NCBI RefSeq assembly: GCF_020171285.1 | Contig: NZ_JAIUZI010000003.1 | Coordinates: 248,001-312,000, forward strand | DNA from: Seohaeicola saemankumensis | GTDB taxonomy: Bacteria > Pseudomonadota > Alphaproteobacteria > Rhodobacterales > Rhodobacteraceae | Direction: 5' to 3' | Length of the DNA stretch: 64,000 nt | Shown: piece after piece, positions 52,321 through 63,180 of the stretch | How positions within the stretch are numbered: position 1 is the first letter of the stretch | Layout of the letters: every line of letters starts with the position of its first letter | Notes under the pieces: generated by a model | What the model was told of the DNA's origin: nothing | The model's input: the letters and a program-made list of their open reading frames with translations, nothing else | Databases searched by the model: none | Made by a program: the position numbers and the translations under genes

Positions 52321-52937
52321 CGCTGTCGCTGTGGGATCTGGCGCTGTATGCGGGCGCGGTGATGGTTCTGTTCCTGACACCGGGTCCTGTCTGGATGGCT
52401 TGGGTGGCGCGGTCGCTGTCGGGGGGATTTCGTGCTGCCTGGCCGTTGGCGCTGGGCGTGGTGGTGGGGGATATGCTCTGGCCGTTGCTGGCGATCCTCG
52501 GGGTCAGCTGGGTGGCGGCATCCTTCGATCAGGCGGCACTGGTGCTGAAAGGCGTGGCCGTGGCGATGTTCGTTACCCTCGGCGTGCTGACCATCCGCAA
52601 TGCCGACCGGGGCATCGCCGCTGACAGCCGCCTGACCCGGCCCGGAATGTGGGCGGGGTTCGCGGCCGGTGTGGTGGTGATCCTGTCCAACCCCAAGGCG
52701 ATCCTGTTCTACATGGGGCTGCTGCCGGGATTCTTTGATCTGACCGCGCTGACCGGCTGGGATATCGCCGCGATCGTTGCGGTGTCTCAGGTGGTGCCGC
52801 TGGCTGGCAATCTGGCGCTTGCCGGGATGATTGACCGGATGCGCGTGGTTCTCGGGTCACCTGTCGCGGTGCGCCGCACCAACCGTGTCGCCGGCGCCCT
52901 GCTGATCGCGGTGGGGCTGATCATCCCGTTTACCTGA
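52317..52937 (+). CDS. LysE-family amino-acid exporter
   Basis: A 206-residue inner-membrane exporter with six hydrophobic segments (LALYAGAVMVLFLTPGPVWM, WPLALGVVVGDMLWPLLAIL, AALVLKGVAVAMFVTLGVLT, GMWAGFAAGVVVILSNPKAI and the two C-terminal ones). The LTPGPVWM and NPKAILFYMG motifs are family signatures. ATG 52317 overlaps the recF stop (ATGA), so it is translationally coupled to recF. Its 3' end overlaps the convergent TetR gene by 8 bp. The exported compound is unknown. Confidence 0.9.
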   Translation: MTLSLWDLALYAGAVMVLFLTPGPVWMAWVARSLSGGFRAAWPLALGVVVGDMLWPLLAILGVSWVAASFDQAALVLKGVAVAMFVTLGVLTIRNADRGIAADSRLTRPGMWAGFAAGVVVILSNPKAILFYMGLLPGFFDLTALTGWDIAAIVAVSQVVPLAGNLALAGMIDRMRVVLGSPVAVRRTNRVAGALLIAVGLIIPFT

Positions 52938-53514
52938 TCTCCAGCCAGGCCCGCAGAAATGGCCCGAGCCGCTCCGCCGGATTGGCGCGGGTGACTTCGC
53001 AAAAGTGCAGCGCCACGGTTTGCGCGGCAAAGGCCTGCACCCCTTCGGCCAGCAGCTCGGGCGGCTGATCGTTGCGCATGGCGCCTTGTGCCGCCGCGTT
53101 GGCGATCCAGCGGGCAAACAGGGCGACCTGCCGTTCGGTATTGCTGGCGATACCGGTGTCGCCCGCCGGCCCCATGCCGCCGGAATACCGCATGGCGATG
53201 TCAAAGACGATGCGGTCGTCCGTCAGGGTCGTCAGCAATGGGTCCAGCGCCGCCAGCAACGCATCGACCGATCCCGGCGGTGGCAATGCCTCCATCCGGT
53301 CCAGCGCCGCGTTCAGCCGTTCGGCGATCAATTGCACCAGTAGCCCGTCCTTGTCGGCGAAATGGGCAAAGAAAGTGCCCTTGGCGACGCCGGCGCGGGC
53401 CACCACGTCTTCGACCCGCAGTGCGGCCAGGCCTGACTGGCCGACGATGGTGCGCGCGGCGTCGATCAGCTTGGCGCGTGTTTTCAGGCTGCGGGGCTGG
53501 ACAGGGTTGGACAT
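52930..53514 (-). CDS. TetR-family transcriptional repressor
   Basis: A 194-residue repressor with the N-terminal helix-turn-helix LRVEDVVARAGVAKGTFFAH (full motif up to FADKDGLL) and a divergent C-terminal ligand domain. It lies between the LysE gene and, divergently, an oxidoreductase gene. The 104-bp gap to the latter carries two palindromic operators of the form TTGACC-AC-GGTCAA. It almost certainly represses itself and the oxidoreductase. The inducing compound is not known. Confidence 0.93.
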   Translation of the reverse strand: MSNPVQPRSLKTRAKLIDAARTIVGQSGLAALRVEDVVARAGVAKGTFFAHFADKDGLLVQLIAERLNAALDRMEALPPPGSVDALLAALDPLLTTLTDDRIVFDIAMRYSGGMGPAGDTGIASNTERQVALFARWIANAAAQGAMRNDQPPELLAEGVQAFAAQTVALHFCEVTRANPAERLGPFLRAWLEIR

Positions 53515-53554
53515 GGGTCATTTACGCCGGGCGGGGCAGGCGGGTCAAACTTTG

Positions 53555-53602
53555 AAATTGACCACGGTCAATTTTATCATATATGAAAATGACCACGGTC
53601 AA
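53555..53602. promoter_or_regulatory. Tandem TetR operators
   Basis: AAATTGACCACGGTCAATTT (53555-53574) contains the palindrome TTGACC-AC-GGTCAA (53558-53571). A second copy, with arms ATGACC and GGTCAA, is at 53589-53602, starting 31 bp after the first (about three helical turns). They lie between the divergent TetR and oxidoreductase starts. Confidence 0.75.
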
Positions 53603-53618
53603 TTTTAAAGGAAGTACC

Positions 53619-54206
53619 ATGCCCAAAAAGATCATGCTGTTGAACGGCCACCCGGCCGAAACCTCTCTGAACGCCGCGCTGGCGGACGCCTATCAGAGCG
53701 GCGCGCAGGCGGCGGGACACGATCTGCGCCGCCATGACCTGCACGCGTTGAACTTCAACGATGACTTTGCCGCCTTCGGTTATGGCGCCGAAGATCCGCT
53801 GGAGCCGGACCTGAAGGCGCTGATGCAGGATCTCGCGTGGTCGGACCACCTGGTGCTGACCACGCCGTTGTGGTGGGGCGGGATGCCGGCACGGCTCAAG
53901 GGGCTGTTCGACCGCGCCTTTCTGCCCGGCAACAGCTTTGATCCGCGCCACAAACGCATGGGTCTGCCCCGGCCGCTTCTGACCGGGCGCACGGCGCGGG
54001 TCTTGATGACTGCGGATACACCGGCCTGGGCGATGCGGGCGGTCTACAGTCGCGCGATTCAAAAGCAGATGTCGCGCCAGATTCTGGGGTTTGTTGGCAT
54101 CAAACCGACCCGCTTCAGTCACTTTGCCCCGGTGGAACTGGCCACTGACGCGACCATCGCGGGCTGGGTCGCCAAGGTGTCCGCGCTGGGCCGGAACGGA
54201 GCCTGA
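53619..54206 (+). CDS. NAD(P)H-dependent quinone/flavin oxidoreductase, flavodoxin-like fold
   Basis: A 195-residue protein (MPKKIMLLNGHPAETSLNAA). ATG 53619 follows AAAGGAAG; an in-frame start at 53583 lies inside the second operator. It is of the KefF/DT-diaphorase-like type: phosphate-binding NGHPAETSLNAAL, the flavin loop TPLWWGGMPARLKGLFDRAF and RTARVLMTADTPAWAM. Divergent from and probably repressed by the TetR gene through two operators. Substrates may be quinones or electrophiles. It sits directly before gyrB. Confidence 0.88.
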   Translation: MPKKIMLLNGHPAETSLNAALADAYQSGAQAAGHDLRRHDLHALNFNDDFAAFGYGAEDPLEPDLKALMQDLAWSDHLVLTTPLWWGGMPARLKGLFDRAFLPGNSFDPRHKRMGLPRPLLTGRTARVLMTADTPAWAMRAVYSRAIQKQMSRQILGFVGIKPTRFSHFAPVELATDATIAGWVAKVSALGRNGA

Positions 54207-54289
54207 AAGAACCCGCCGAAAAACCACAAAATCTTGGGCAAAGACGTGACATCCCCCCCAACAAATCGTATAAGATGTCAAAATAATGA

Positions 54290-56719
<2,430 letters not shown>

Positions 56720-56843
56720 TCCGCTTCAGGGATCTTTGGACATGCGCGGGTGCCGGATATGATGCGGTACCGGCGCATGTCCCCGCGAGGCGCGCGCCCA
56801 AACCCCGGTCATCGTCCCCGCGGTTTCGCCATGACCCGTGTGG

Positions 56844-57719
56844 TCAGAGGAAATCCGAGGACGAGGCGGTCTCGATAAAGGCCTTTACCAGACGCAGTTT
56901 CGCCCGATCCTTTGGCGCCACAACCGCCGTTTCATGCTGTTGCGACAGTTCGGCGATCGGTACTTCGATCAGACCTCTGGATATCAACCCGCTCTTGCCC
57001 AGAAAGATCGCGATCCCGGCCCCCTGCAAAACCGCTTCGCACATCAAGGGAAACGTGGTCATCTTGATCGTGCGCTGAAAGTAGATCCCGCTTTTGTCCT
57101 GCGCCTCGCGTACGACACGTTCCGTCAGAGAGCCGGCCTCGGGCAGGATAATGGTTTCCTCTTGCAAATCCCTGAGCCGTAGAAGGTCATGTTTGGCGAG
57201 CGGCGAGGCCGGCGGCAGATATGCCACGTATCGGTTTTTCTGAACCAATACGCGTTCCCAGTCGTCTGAATGCGGGGGATCCGTGATCAAACCGACATCG
57301 GCACGCCGCTCGCGCAGCAGGGCGATGGCGGTTGTCCACGCGTAGAGGGCAAAATCGATTTCCACCTCTGGATAGGCCTGCCGGAACAGGCTGATCGCCC
57401 TAAGAGCGGGAAGCGGCGCGTTGGCGATGATCTTGATATGACCGCGCGCCATGGCCTCGAATCCCTCGAGCCGCTCCCTGATTTCGGAATCCAGCGCAAC
57501 CAGCCGGTCGGCAAGGTCATAAAACTCCTGACCGGTCCGGGTGAGCGAAATGCCATCCCGGCTCCGCAGCAAGAGCTGCGATCCGACCTGTTTTTCCAGT
57601 TTTCCCACGTGCTGCGTTATCGCGGATTGACTTACCCCCAGCCGCGCGGCGGCGGCCGAGAAGCTGCCGTCGCGAACGACATAGGCAAACGCAACGAACT
57701 GGTGGTGGTTTGGGCGCAT
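56844..57719 (-). CDS. LysR-family transcriptional regulator
   Basis: A 291-residue regulator starting at 57719 (MRPNHHQFVAFAYVVRDGSF). The N-terminal helix-turn-helix region is FSAAAARLGVSQSAITQHVG with LEKQVGSQLLLRSRDGISLT, followed by the effector-binding domain (HIKIIANAPLPALRAISLFR, DVGLITDPPHSDDWERVLVQ, GAGIAIFLGKSGLISRGLIE). Divergent from the ABC importer/phosphodiesterase operon, 110 bp away, with a perfect palindrome ATGACGTCAT in between, so it is the likely regulator of that operon. Confidence 0.93.
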   Translation of the reverse strand: MRPNHHQFVAFAYVVRDGSFSAAAARLGVSQSAITQHVGKLEKQVGSQLLLRSRDGISLTRTGQEFYDLADRLVALDSEIRERLEGFEAMARGHIKIIANAPLPALRAISLFRQAYPEVEIDFALYAWTTAIALLRERRADVGLITDPPHSDDWERVLVQKNRYVAYLPPASPLAKHDLLRLRDLQEETIILPEAGSLTERVVREAQDKSGIYFQRTIKMTTFPLMCEAVLQGAGIAIFLGKSGLISRGLIEVPIAELSQQHETAVVAPKDRAKLRLVKAFIETASSSDFL

Positions 57720-57768
57720 GGTCGACCTCCGGTTCGGGGCGGTCATACCAGCCATTATTCTCACTAAT

Positions 57769-57778
57769 ATGACGTCAT
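57769..57778. promoter_or_regulatory. Palindrome in the LysR/ABC-operon divergent promoter
   Basis: ATGACGTCAT, a perfect 10-bp palindrome, lies in the 110-bp gap between the LysR start (57719) and the ATPase start (57830), next to the AT-rich TTATTCTCACTAATA. Its place suggests a LysR-type operator or the -35/-10 region of the importer operon. Confidence 0.45.
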
Positions 57779-57829
57779 AAAACTGCAGGCTCCGCTGCTT
57801 AGACCGGCCCCGTCAGATGGGGGAATCAG

Positions 57830-58987
57830 ATGGCCGGGCTGAGCATCGAAAACGTGACCAAACGCTTTGGCGAAACCGAGGTGCTCAAGGGGGTCTCGCT
57901 GGACATTGCCGATGGTGAATTCGTTTCGCTGGTCGGTCCGTCGGGCTGCGGCAAATCCACCCTATTGCGGATCATCGCCGGGCTCGAGACGCAGGGGGCC
58001 GGCAGCGTCCGCATTGGCGGAACCCCCGTCGAAGACCAAAGAGCGGCAGACCGGAACCTGTCGATGGTGTTTCAGTCCTATGCGCTCTACCCGCATCTGA
58101 CCGTCGGCGAGAATATCGCCGTGCCACTCAGGATGCGCCGGCTGAACGGTGTGCAGCGGCTGCCGCTTGTCGGCGGTCTAATGCCGGGAACGCGTGCCGT
58201 GGCCCGCGAGATCGGACAACATGTCGCCGATGCCGCCACGATGCTTGAAATCGGGCACCTGCTGGACCGCAAACCGGGGCAGCTGTCGGGCGGTCAGCGC
58301 CAGCGGGTCGCGCTGGGACGGGCGCTGGTCCGGGACCCAGCCGCGTTCCTGCTGGATGAACCGCTCTCGAATCTCGACGCGAAATTGCGGGTCCAGACCC
58401 GGGCCGAGATCGCGCAGCTGCATCGCCGCCTCGCGGCCACCTTTGTCTATGTCACCCATGATCAGGTCGAGGCGATGACGATGTCGGACCGGATCGCCGT
58501 GATGATGGGGGGGCGCATCCTGCAATGCGCGCCGCCGGATGTGGTCTACGAAGACCCTGACCGGATCGAGGTTGCCGAATTCATCGGTTCGCCGAAAATC
58601 AACATCCTGCCGCTCGAGATCTTGCCGGACGGGCGGTTGAGCCTGCAAGACCGCGCTCTGGATCTTGCGGTTGTCGAGGGGGCCAGAGGTGTCGCATCGC
58701 TTGGCCTGAGACCCGAAGCCCTTCGGCTGAAAAGCGGCGACAGCCCGCTTCGCGGCCGCGTTGTTCATAGCGAAAACCTTGGCTCCGAGATGTTTGTCCA
58801 GATCGACGTCGCGGATCTGCAAGAGCGCATCACCCTGCGCGCCACACCCGAACAACGCGGTGCGCTGGCGCTGGGAACACCTGTGGCTCTGGACTTTGAT
58901 CTTCACAAGGCGCTGATCTTTGATGCGGATGGCGCGCGCATTCGCAGGCTTCGCCACCTGAACGCTGCAGCCTCCGAGGTGGCCTGA
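57830..58987 (+). CDS. ABC transporter ATP-binding protein, UgpC/MalK-like
   Basis: A 385-residue importer ATPase. Walker A SLVGPSGCGKSTLL, Q-loop VFQSYALYPHLTV, signature LSGGQRQRVALGRALV, Walker B AAFLLDEPLSNLDAKL, H-loop FVYVTHDQVEAMTMSD. The C-terminal TOBE region (FIGSPKINILPLEILPDG, then LGLRPEALRL) is the one typical of MalK/UgpC-type proteins. A 20-residue insertion after RMRRLNGVQRLPLVGGLMPG separates the Q-loop and signature regions. First gene of the operon ATPase, permease, permease, binding protein, two phosphodiesterases. Energy supply for import of a sugar- or glycerol-phosphate-like substrate. Confidence 0.94.
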   Translation: MAGLSIENVTKRFGETEVLKGVSLDIADGEFVSLVGPSGCGKSTLLRIIAGLETQGAGSVRIGGTPVEDQRAADRNLSMVFQSYALYPHLTVGENIAVPLRMRRLNGVQRLPLVGGLMPGTRAVAREIGQHVADAATMLEIGHLLDRKPGQLSGGQRQRVALGRALVRDPAAFLLDEPLSNLDAKLRVQTRAEIAQLHRRLAATFVYVTHDQVEAMTMSDRIAVMMGGRILQCAPPDVVYEDPDRIEVAEFIGSPKINILPLEILPDGRLSLQDRALDLAVVEGARGVASLGLRPEALRLKSGDSPLRGRVVHSENLGSEMFVQIDVADLQERITLRATPEQRGALALGTPVALDFDLHKALIFDADGARIRRLRHLNAAASEVA

Positions 58988-58988
58988 G

Positions 58989-59969
58989 ATGGCGGTGATA
59001 GACGTCTCCATGACCGATGCACCGCGCGAGACAACCGTGGCGCGCGCGACTCAGGAACGCCGGGCCGCATGGGCTTTGACCGCGCCCGCCCTGATCCTGA
59101 TGGTGATTGTCCTGCTGGCCCCGGTCATCATCGCCGGGCTCTTGTCTTTCACAAACTATTCGCTCGGCAACAGCGGCTTCGACTGGGTCGGCGCCGATAA
59201 CTACGAAAAGCTCTTCACGCGCTCGACCTATGAAAAGATGTTCATCGCAACGCTGACTTACGTGGTGACCGTGGTGCCGCTCTCGGTCGGCCTCGGGCTG
59301 GGGGCGGCCTTGCTGATCAACACGCTGGGCCGGTTCCGCGAGATCTACAAGACCATCTATTTCCTGCCGGTCATGGCCACGCTTCTGGCCATGGCGATTG
59401 CCTGGGAATTCATGCTGCATCCGTCCATCGGCATGATCAACCGCACGCTCGAGGCCACCTGCGGCACACCGTTTGAGGTGGTCCCCTTTATCGCCAATGG
59501 CTGCGCAGACCGCTTCCCCCTTTGGCTGGGCGACAAACGTTATGCGATCTGGGTGATCTGCTTTATCGGCATCTGGCAGGGCTTCGGCTTTAACATGGTG
59601 CTCTATCTTGCCGGGCTCACATCGGTGCATCGCGAGCTGTACCATGCCGCCGAGATGGACGGGGCCAAATCCGCATGGGATCGTTTCCGGCTTGTCACCT
59701 GGCCCGCCCTTGGCCCGACCACCGTGTTCGTCGTGACCATTTCCTGCATCCGCGCGTTCCAGGTGTTCGACACGATCGAGGCCTTCTGGCCGCAGGGCGG
59801 CGGCCCCAACAAATCCACCTACGTGATGATGTTCGCGATCTTTGAAAAGGGCATCCAGCAGAACCTGATCGGCATCGGCAGCGCCATTACCATGCTGTTC
59901 CTTGCCTTTGTCATGTTCCTCACCCTGATCCAGCGCTGGCTGGTGGAACGCAAGGTCCATTACAAATGA
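58989..59969 (+). CDS. ABC transporter permease, UgpA/MalF-like
   Basis: A 326-residue carbohydrate-type permease with six to seven membrane segments: WALTAPALILMVIVLLAPVI first, then MFIATLTYVVTVVPLSVGLG and others. The EAA loop is in YHAAEMDGAKSAWDRFRLVT followed by WPALGPTTVFVVTISCIRAF. A short extracytoplasmic insertion (TCGTPFEVVPFIANGCADRF, two cysteines) is present. It starts one base after the ATPase stop and overlaps the second permease by 4 bp (ATGA-type junction). Confidence 0.92.
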   Translation: MAVIDVSMTDAPRETTVARATQERRAAWALTAPALILMVIVLLAPVIIAGLLSFTNYSLGNSGFDWVGADNYEKLFTRSTYEKMFIATLTYVVTVVPLSVGLGLGAALLINTLGRFREIYKTIYFLPVMATLLAMAIAWEFMLHPSIGMINRTLEATCGTPFEVVPFIANGCADRFPLWLGDKRYAIWVICFIGIWQGFGFNMVLYLAGLTSVHRELYHAAEMDGAKSAWDRFRLVTWPALGPTTVFVVTISCIRAFQVFDTIEAFWPQGGGPNKSTYVMMFAIFEKGIQQNLIGIGSAITMLFLAFVMFLTLIQRWLVERKVHYK

Positions 59970-60928
59970 CACGCGACTGGTGGAAACATCTGATCCTGAT
60001 CCTCGGGGTGATCATCGTCATCGCGCCGTTCTACATGATGGTCAGTTATTCGTTCAAATCCCCGGGCGAGATCGACCGGGGCGAAGGCGGGTTCTTTGGC
60101 CGGCAGGAACTGATGGTGGACGAACGCTGCGTGAAGCTGCGCGACCCCGACCGCGACGACATCGCCGTCGCCGCAGGGCGCTTCCCGGGACACAGCGACA
60201 GTGACATTCGCGACGCGCTGTTGGCCGAGGCCCAATCCGATTGTTCCATGCGCCCGGTGATCTTCAACTACACCAAGGCGTTCACCGAGGCGCCCTTGCT
60301 GCGCTACCTGCTCAATGGCGTGATCGTCACCGCGTCGATCTTTTTCATTCAGGTGATCGTCGCCCTGCCCGCCGCCTATGCGCTGGCCAAGCTGAAATTC
60401 TGGGGGCGCGAGGCGGTGTTCTCGCTGGTGCTGTTCTGCCTGCTGATCCCGGTCCACGCCATTGCACTGCCGCTTTACATCATGCTGGCCAAGCTCGGGC
60501 TGACCAATACCTATGCCGCGCTGGTGGTGCCATGGACGATCTCGGTGTTTGGCATCTTCCTGATGCGGCAGTTCTTCATGACCGTGCCCGACGACCTGAT
60601 CGATGCCGCACGCATGGACGGGATGGGTGAATTCACCATCGTTTGGCGTGTCATGCTGCCCACGGCGGTGCCTGCGCTGCTGGCCTTTGCGATCTTTTCC
60701 ATCGTCGCCCATTGGAACGACTATTTCTGGCCCCGCATCGTGGTGACCGGCAACCGCGACCTGTTCACGCCACCTCTGGGCCTGCGCGAATTCAAGGGCG
60801 ATGGCGACGGCAGCTTTTTCGGCCCGATGATGGCCACCGCCACGGTAATCGTCACGCCGTTGATCGTCGCTTTTCTGCTGGCGCAGAAACGCTTCATCGA
60901 GGGGATCACGCTGAATGGCATGAAATGA
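59966..60928 (+). CDS. ABC transporter permease, UgpE/MalG-like, with a periplasmic insertion
   Basis: A 320-residue permease. TM1 (HLILILGVIIVIAPFYMMVS) is followed by about 55 extra polar residues with two cysteines (DRGEGGFFGRQELMVDERCV, DALLAEAQSDCSMRPVIFNY) before the normal MalG core. The EAA loop is LIDAARMDGMGEFTIVWRVM, followed by LPTAVPALLAFAIFSIVAHW. The C-terminus AQKRFIEGITLNGMK is family-typical. Its start overlaps the first permease. It is separated from the binding-protein gene by 109 bp that contain no obvious terminator. Confidence 0.92.
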   Translation: MTRDWWKHLILILGVIIVIAPFYMMVSYSFKSPGEIDRGEGGFFGRQELMVDERCVKLRDPDRDDIAVAAGRFPGHSDSDIRDALLAEAQSDCSMRPVIFNYTKAFTEAPLLRYLLNGVIVTASIFFIQVIVALPAAYALAKLKFWGREAVFSLVLFCLLIPVHAIALPLYIMLAKLGLTNTYAALVVPWTISVFGIFLMRQFFMTVPDDLIDAARMDGMGEFTIVWRVMLPTAVPALLAFAIFSIVAHWNDYFWPRIVVTGNRDLFTPPLGLREFKGDGDGSFFGPMMATATVIVTPLIVAFLLAQKRFIEGITLNGMK

Positions 60929-61037
60929 ACCGGGGCCGCCCCAAGGCGACCCCGCTACCGAATTCCCGCAAGGGGAAAACCCCGGAGCCCCGTCTGCAAA
61001 CATTGGCTCCAAGACCCGGCAAGAGAGGATAATTTCC

Positions 61038-62285
61038 ATGAAACTGACTGCCACCGCAATGGCCCTGGCCCTGACCGCCAGCGCCGTGTTCGCCGACGAC
61101 AAGGTGACCATCGAATTCGCCTACCCCTACAGCCACCTGTTCGACGTCACCTACGAGGCGATGATGCCTGCCTTCAAGGAGGCGCACCCGAACATCGAGG
61201 TAAAGTTCCGCGCCACCTATGAATCCTACGAGGATGGCACCAACACCGTTCTGCGCGAGGCCGTGTCCGGCAACCTGCCCGACGTGACCATGCAGGGCCT
61301 GAACCGCCAACAGATCCTGGTGGACAAGGGCATCGCCAAATCGCTGGAACCCTTCATCGCCAAGGAGGCCGATTTCGCCAAGGACGGGTACCATGACGCG
61401 ATGCTGTCGCTGTCCACCTTCGGCGGTGACGTGCACGGCCTGCCTTTCTCGGTCTCGCTGCCGGTGGGCTACTACAACATGGACATCCTCAGGGCCGGTG
61501 GCATTGACGCGCTGCCCACCACCTGGGACGAAGTGATTGCCGCCTGCGAAACCATGAAGGCCAACGGCATCGACAACCCGATCTTCTGGGGTTGGAACAT
61601 CACCGGCAACTGGTTCATGCAGGCCCTGATGTGGAGCCAGGACAAGGCGATTGTCGACAATGGCCACGTCACCCTCGACAGCCCCGAGGCGCTGGCCGCA
61701 ATGGAGCAAATGCAAGAGATCTTCTCCAAGTGCGAGATGCAGAACCTGGAGTGGAAGGCGGCGCTGTCCTCCTTCTCGGCGGGCGAGATCGGCATGATGT
61801 TCTGGTCGACCTCTGCGCTGGGCGCGGTTGAGCGCAGCCAGGGCGAATTCGAACTGGTCACCGGTCCCTTCCCGGGCATGGGCGAAACGCCCAAAGGTCT
61901 GCCCGCAGGTGGCAACGCCGCCATGCTGACCTCGACCTCGGACGATCCGGCCGTGCAAGAGGCCGCCTGGACCTGGCTGAAGTTCATCACGTCTGGCGAA
62001 GGTGCCGCCGAAGTCGCCAAGACCACCGGTTACATGCCGCCGAACAAATCCGCGAACGAGGTGATCCTGGCCGATTTCTACCAGCAGAACCCGAACAAGC
62101 AGACCGCCGTGGACCAGCTGCCGCTGCTGCGCGACTGGCTGGCCTATCCGGGTGACAACGGGCTGGCGATCACCCAGGTGATCTATGATGGCATCGAACG
62201 CATCGTCACCGGCGACGCCACCGACATGAAAGAGCTGCAGCAAGAGATGGTCGAAGAAGTCGCCGACCTGCTGCCCAACGGCTAA
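61038..62285 (+). CDS. ABC transporter substrate-binding protein, UgpB-like
   Basis: A 415-residue periplasmic binding protein with a signal peptide (MKLTATAMALALTASAVFA, cut before DDKVTIEF). Cluster-D-like (family 1) carbohydrate-binding SBP features are FAYPYSHLFDVTYEAMMPAF, VSGNLPDVTMQGLNRQQILV, LPFSVSLPVGYYNMDILRAG and FSAGEIGMMFWSTSALGAVE. ATG 61038 follows AGAGAGGAT. The class includes UgpB (glycerol-3-phosphate, glycerophosphocholine) and sugar binders. The downstream phosphodiesterases support a phosphodiester ligand, but this is inferred. Confidence 0.92.
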   Translation: MKLTATAMALALTASAVFADDKVTIEFAYPYSHLFDVTYEAMMPAFKEAHPNIEVKFRATYESYEDGTNTVLREAVSGNLPDVTMQGLNRQQILVDKGIAKSLEPFIAKEADFAKDGYHDAMLSLSTFGGDVHGLPFSVSLPVGYYNMDILRAGGIDALPTTWDEVIAACETMKANGIDNPIFWGWNITGNWFMQALMWSQDKAIVDNGHVTLDSPEALAAMEQMQEIFSKCEMQNLEWKAALSSFSAGEIGMMFWSTSALGAVERSQGEFELVTGPFPGMGETPKGLPAGGNAAMLTSTSDDPAVQEAAWTWLKFITSGEGAAEVAKTTGYMPPNKSANEVILADFYQQNPNKQTAVDQLPLLRDWLAYPGDNGLAITQVIYDGIERIVTGDATDMKELQQEMVEEVADLLPNG

Positions 62286-62349
62286 ATACCGCTGTCCGGC
62301 CGCGTGTCGTTTGGCGCGTGGCCGGTTCACCTGCGGGCAGGAAACACAG

Positions 62350-63180
62350 ATGAAAATCATCCATATCTCAGACATTCACCTGACCGTCCCGGGCGAGGAA
62401 ATGGGCGGGCTTGACCCCCATGTCCGCTTTGCCCGCGCCCTCGCCCATGCGGCGGAAAACCATGCGGACGCCGCCCGTGTCATCATCACCGGCGATCTGG
62501 CCCACTGGGGTGAACGCACGGCGTATGAGGCGCTGCGCAAGGCTCTTGCCGATCTGCCGATCCCGGTGCGGCTGTTGATTGGCAACCATGATGACCGGTC
62601 CTGCTTCCTCTCGGTGTTCCCGGATCACCCGGTGGATGCAAACGGATTTGTCAATCATGCCGAAACCATCGGCAAGGCGCGGTTCATCTACCTCGACAGC
62701 GTCGGCGAACGGACCCACGCCGGGCATTTCTGCGCCGCCCGCCGCGCTTGGCTCGCGACCGAGCTGGCCGCCTGCGACCGTGCCCGGATCTTCCTGCATC
62801 ACAACCCCATGCCCGTCGGCCTGCCCGCCGAAGACAGGATTGCGCTGGTCGCAAAGGATCGCGGCCCGTTCCGGGACCTGATCACCGAACATGCGGCCAG
62901 GATCGACTACATCCATTTCGGCCATGTGCACGCGCCGATCCACGGGCGTCTGGCGGGTGTTCCCTTTGCCAGCGTGCCGTCCACCGGGAACCAGTCGATC
63001 CCGGACCTGAACGAACCCGACCTGCTCAAGGGCGCCCCGATGGATCCGGCCTATGCCGTGGTGCTGATCGACGGGCGAGACACCACCATCCACCAGATCC
63101 CCTTTGCCTGGGACGGGCCGGTTCTGACCGCCGGTACCGGATGGGAAGACTGGGCCAAACCCGTCGAGGCAGCGGAATGA
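62350..63180 (+). CDS. Calcineurin-like phosphodiesterase, GpdQ/CpdA-like (first copy)
   Basis: A 276-residue metallophosphoesterase. ATG 62350 (MKIIHISDIHLTVPGEEMGG) is used. Metal motifs in order: HISDIHL (DxH), VIITGDLAHWGE (GD), LIGNHDDRSC (GNHD), FLHHNPMPV, and YIHFGHVHAPIHG (GHxH). The two-metal set and the ITGDLAHWGE phrase place it in the GpdQ/cyclic-nucleotide phosphodiesterase group. It follows the binding-protein gene by 64 bp and overlaps the second copy by 4 bp. Probably cytosolic, acting on the imported diester. Confidence 0.9.
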   Translation: MKIIHISDIHLTVPGEEMGGLDPHVRFARALAHAAENHADAARVIITGDLAHWGERTAYEALRKALADLPIPVRLLIGNHDDRSCFLSVFPDHPVDANGFVNHAETIGKARFIYLDSVGERTHAGHFCAARRAWLATELAACDRARIFLHHNPMPVGLPAEDRIALVAKDRGPFRDLITEHAARIDYIHFGHVHAPIHGRLAGVPFASVPSTGNQSIPDLNEPDLLKGAPMDPAYAVVLIDGRDTTIHQIPFAWDGPVLTAGTGWEDWAKPVEAAE

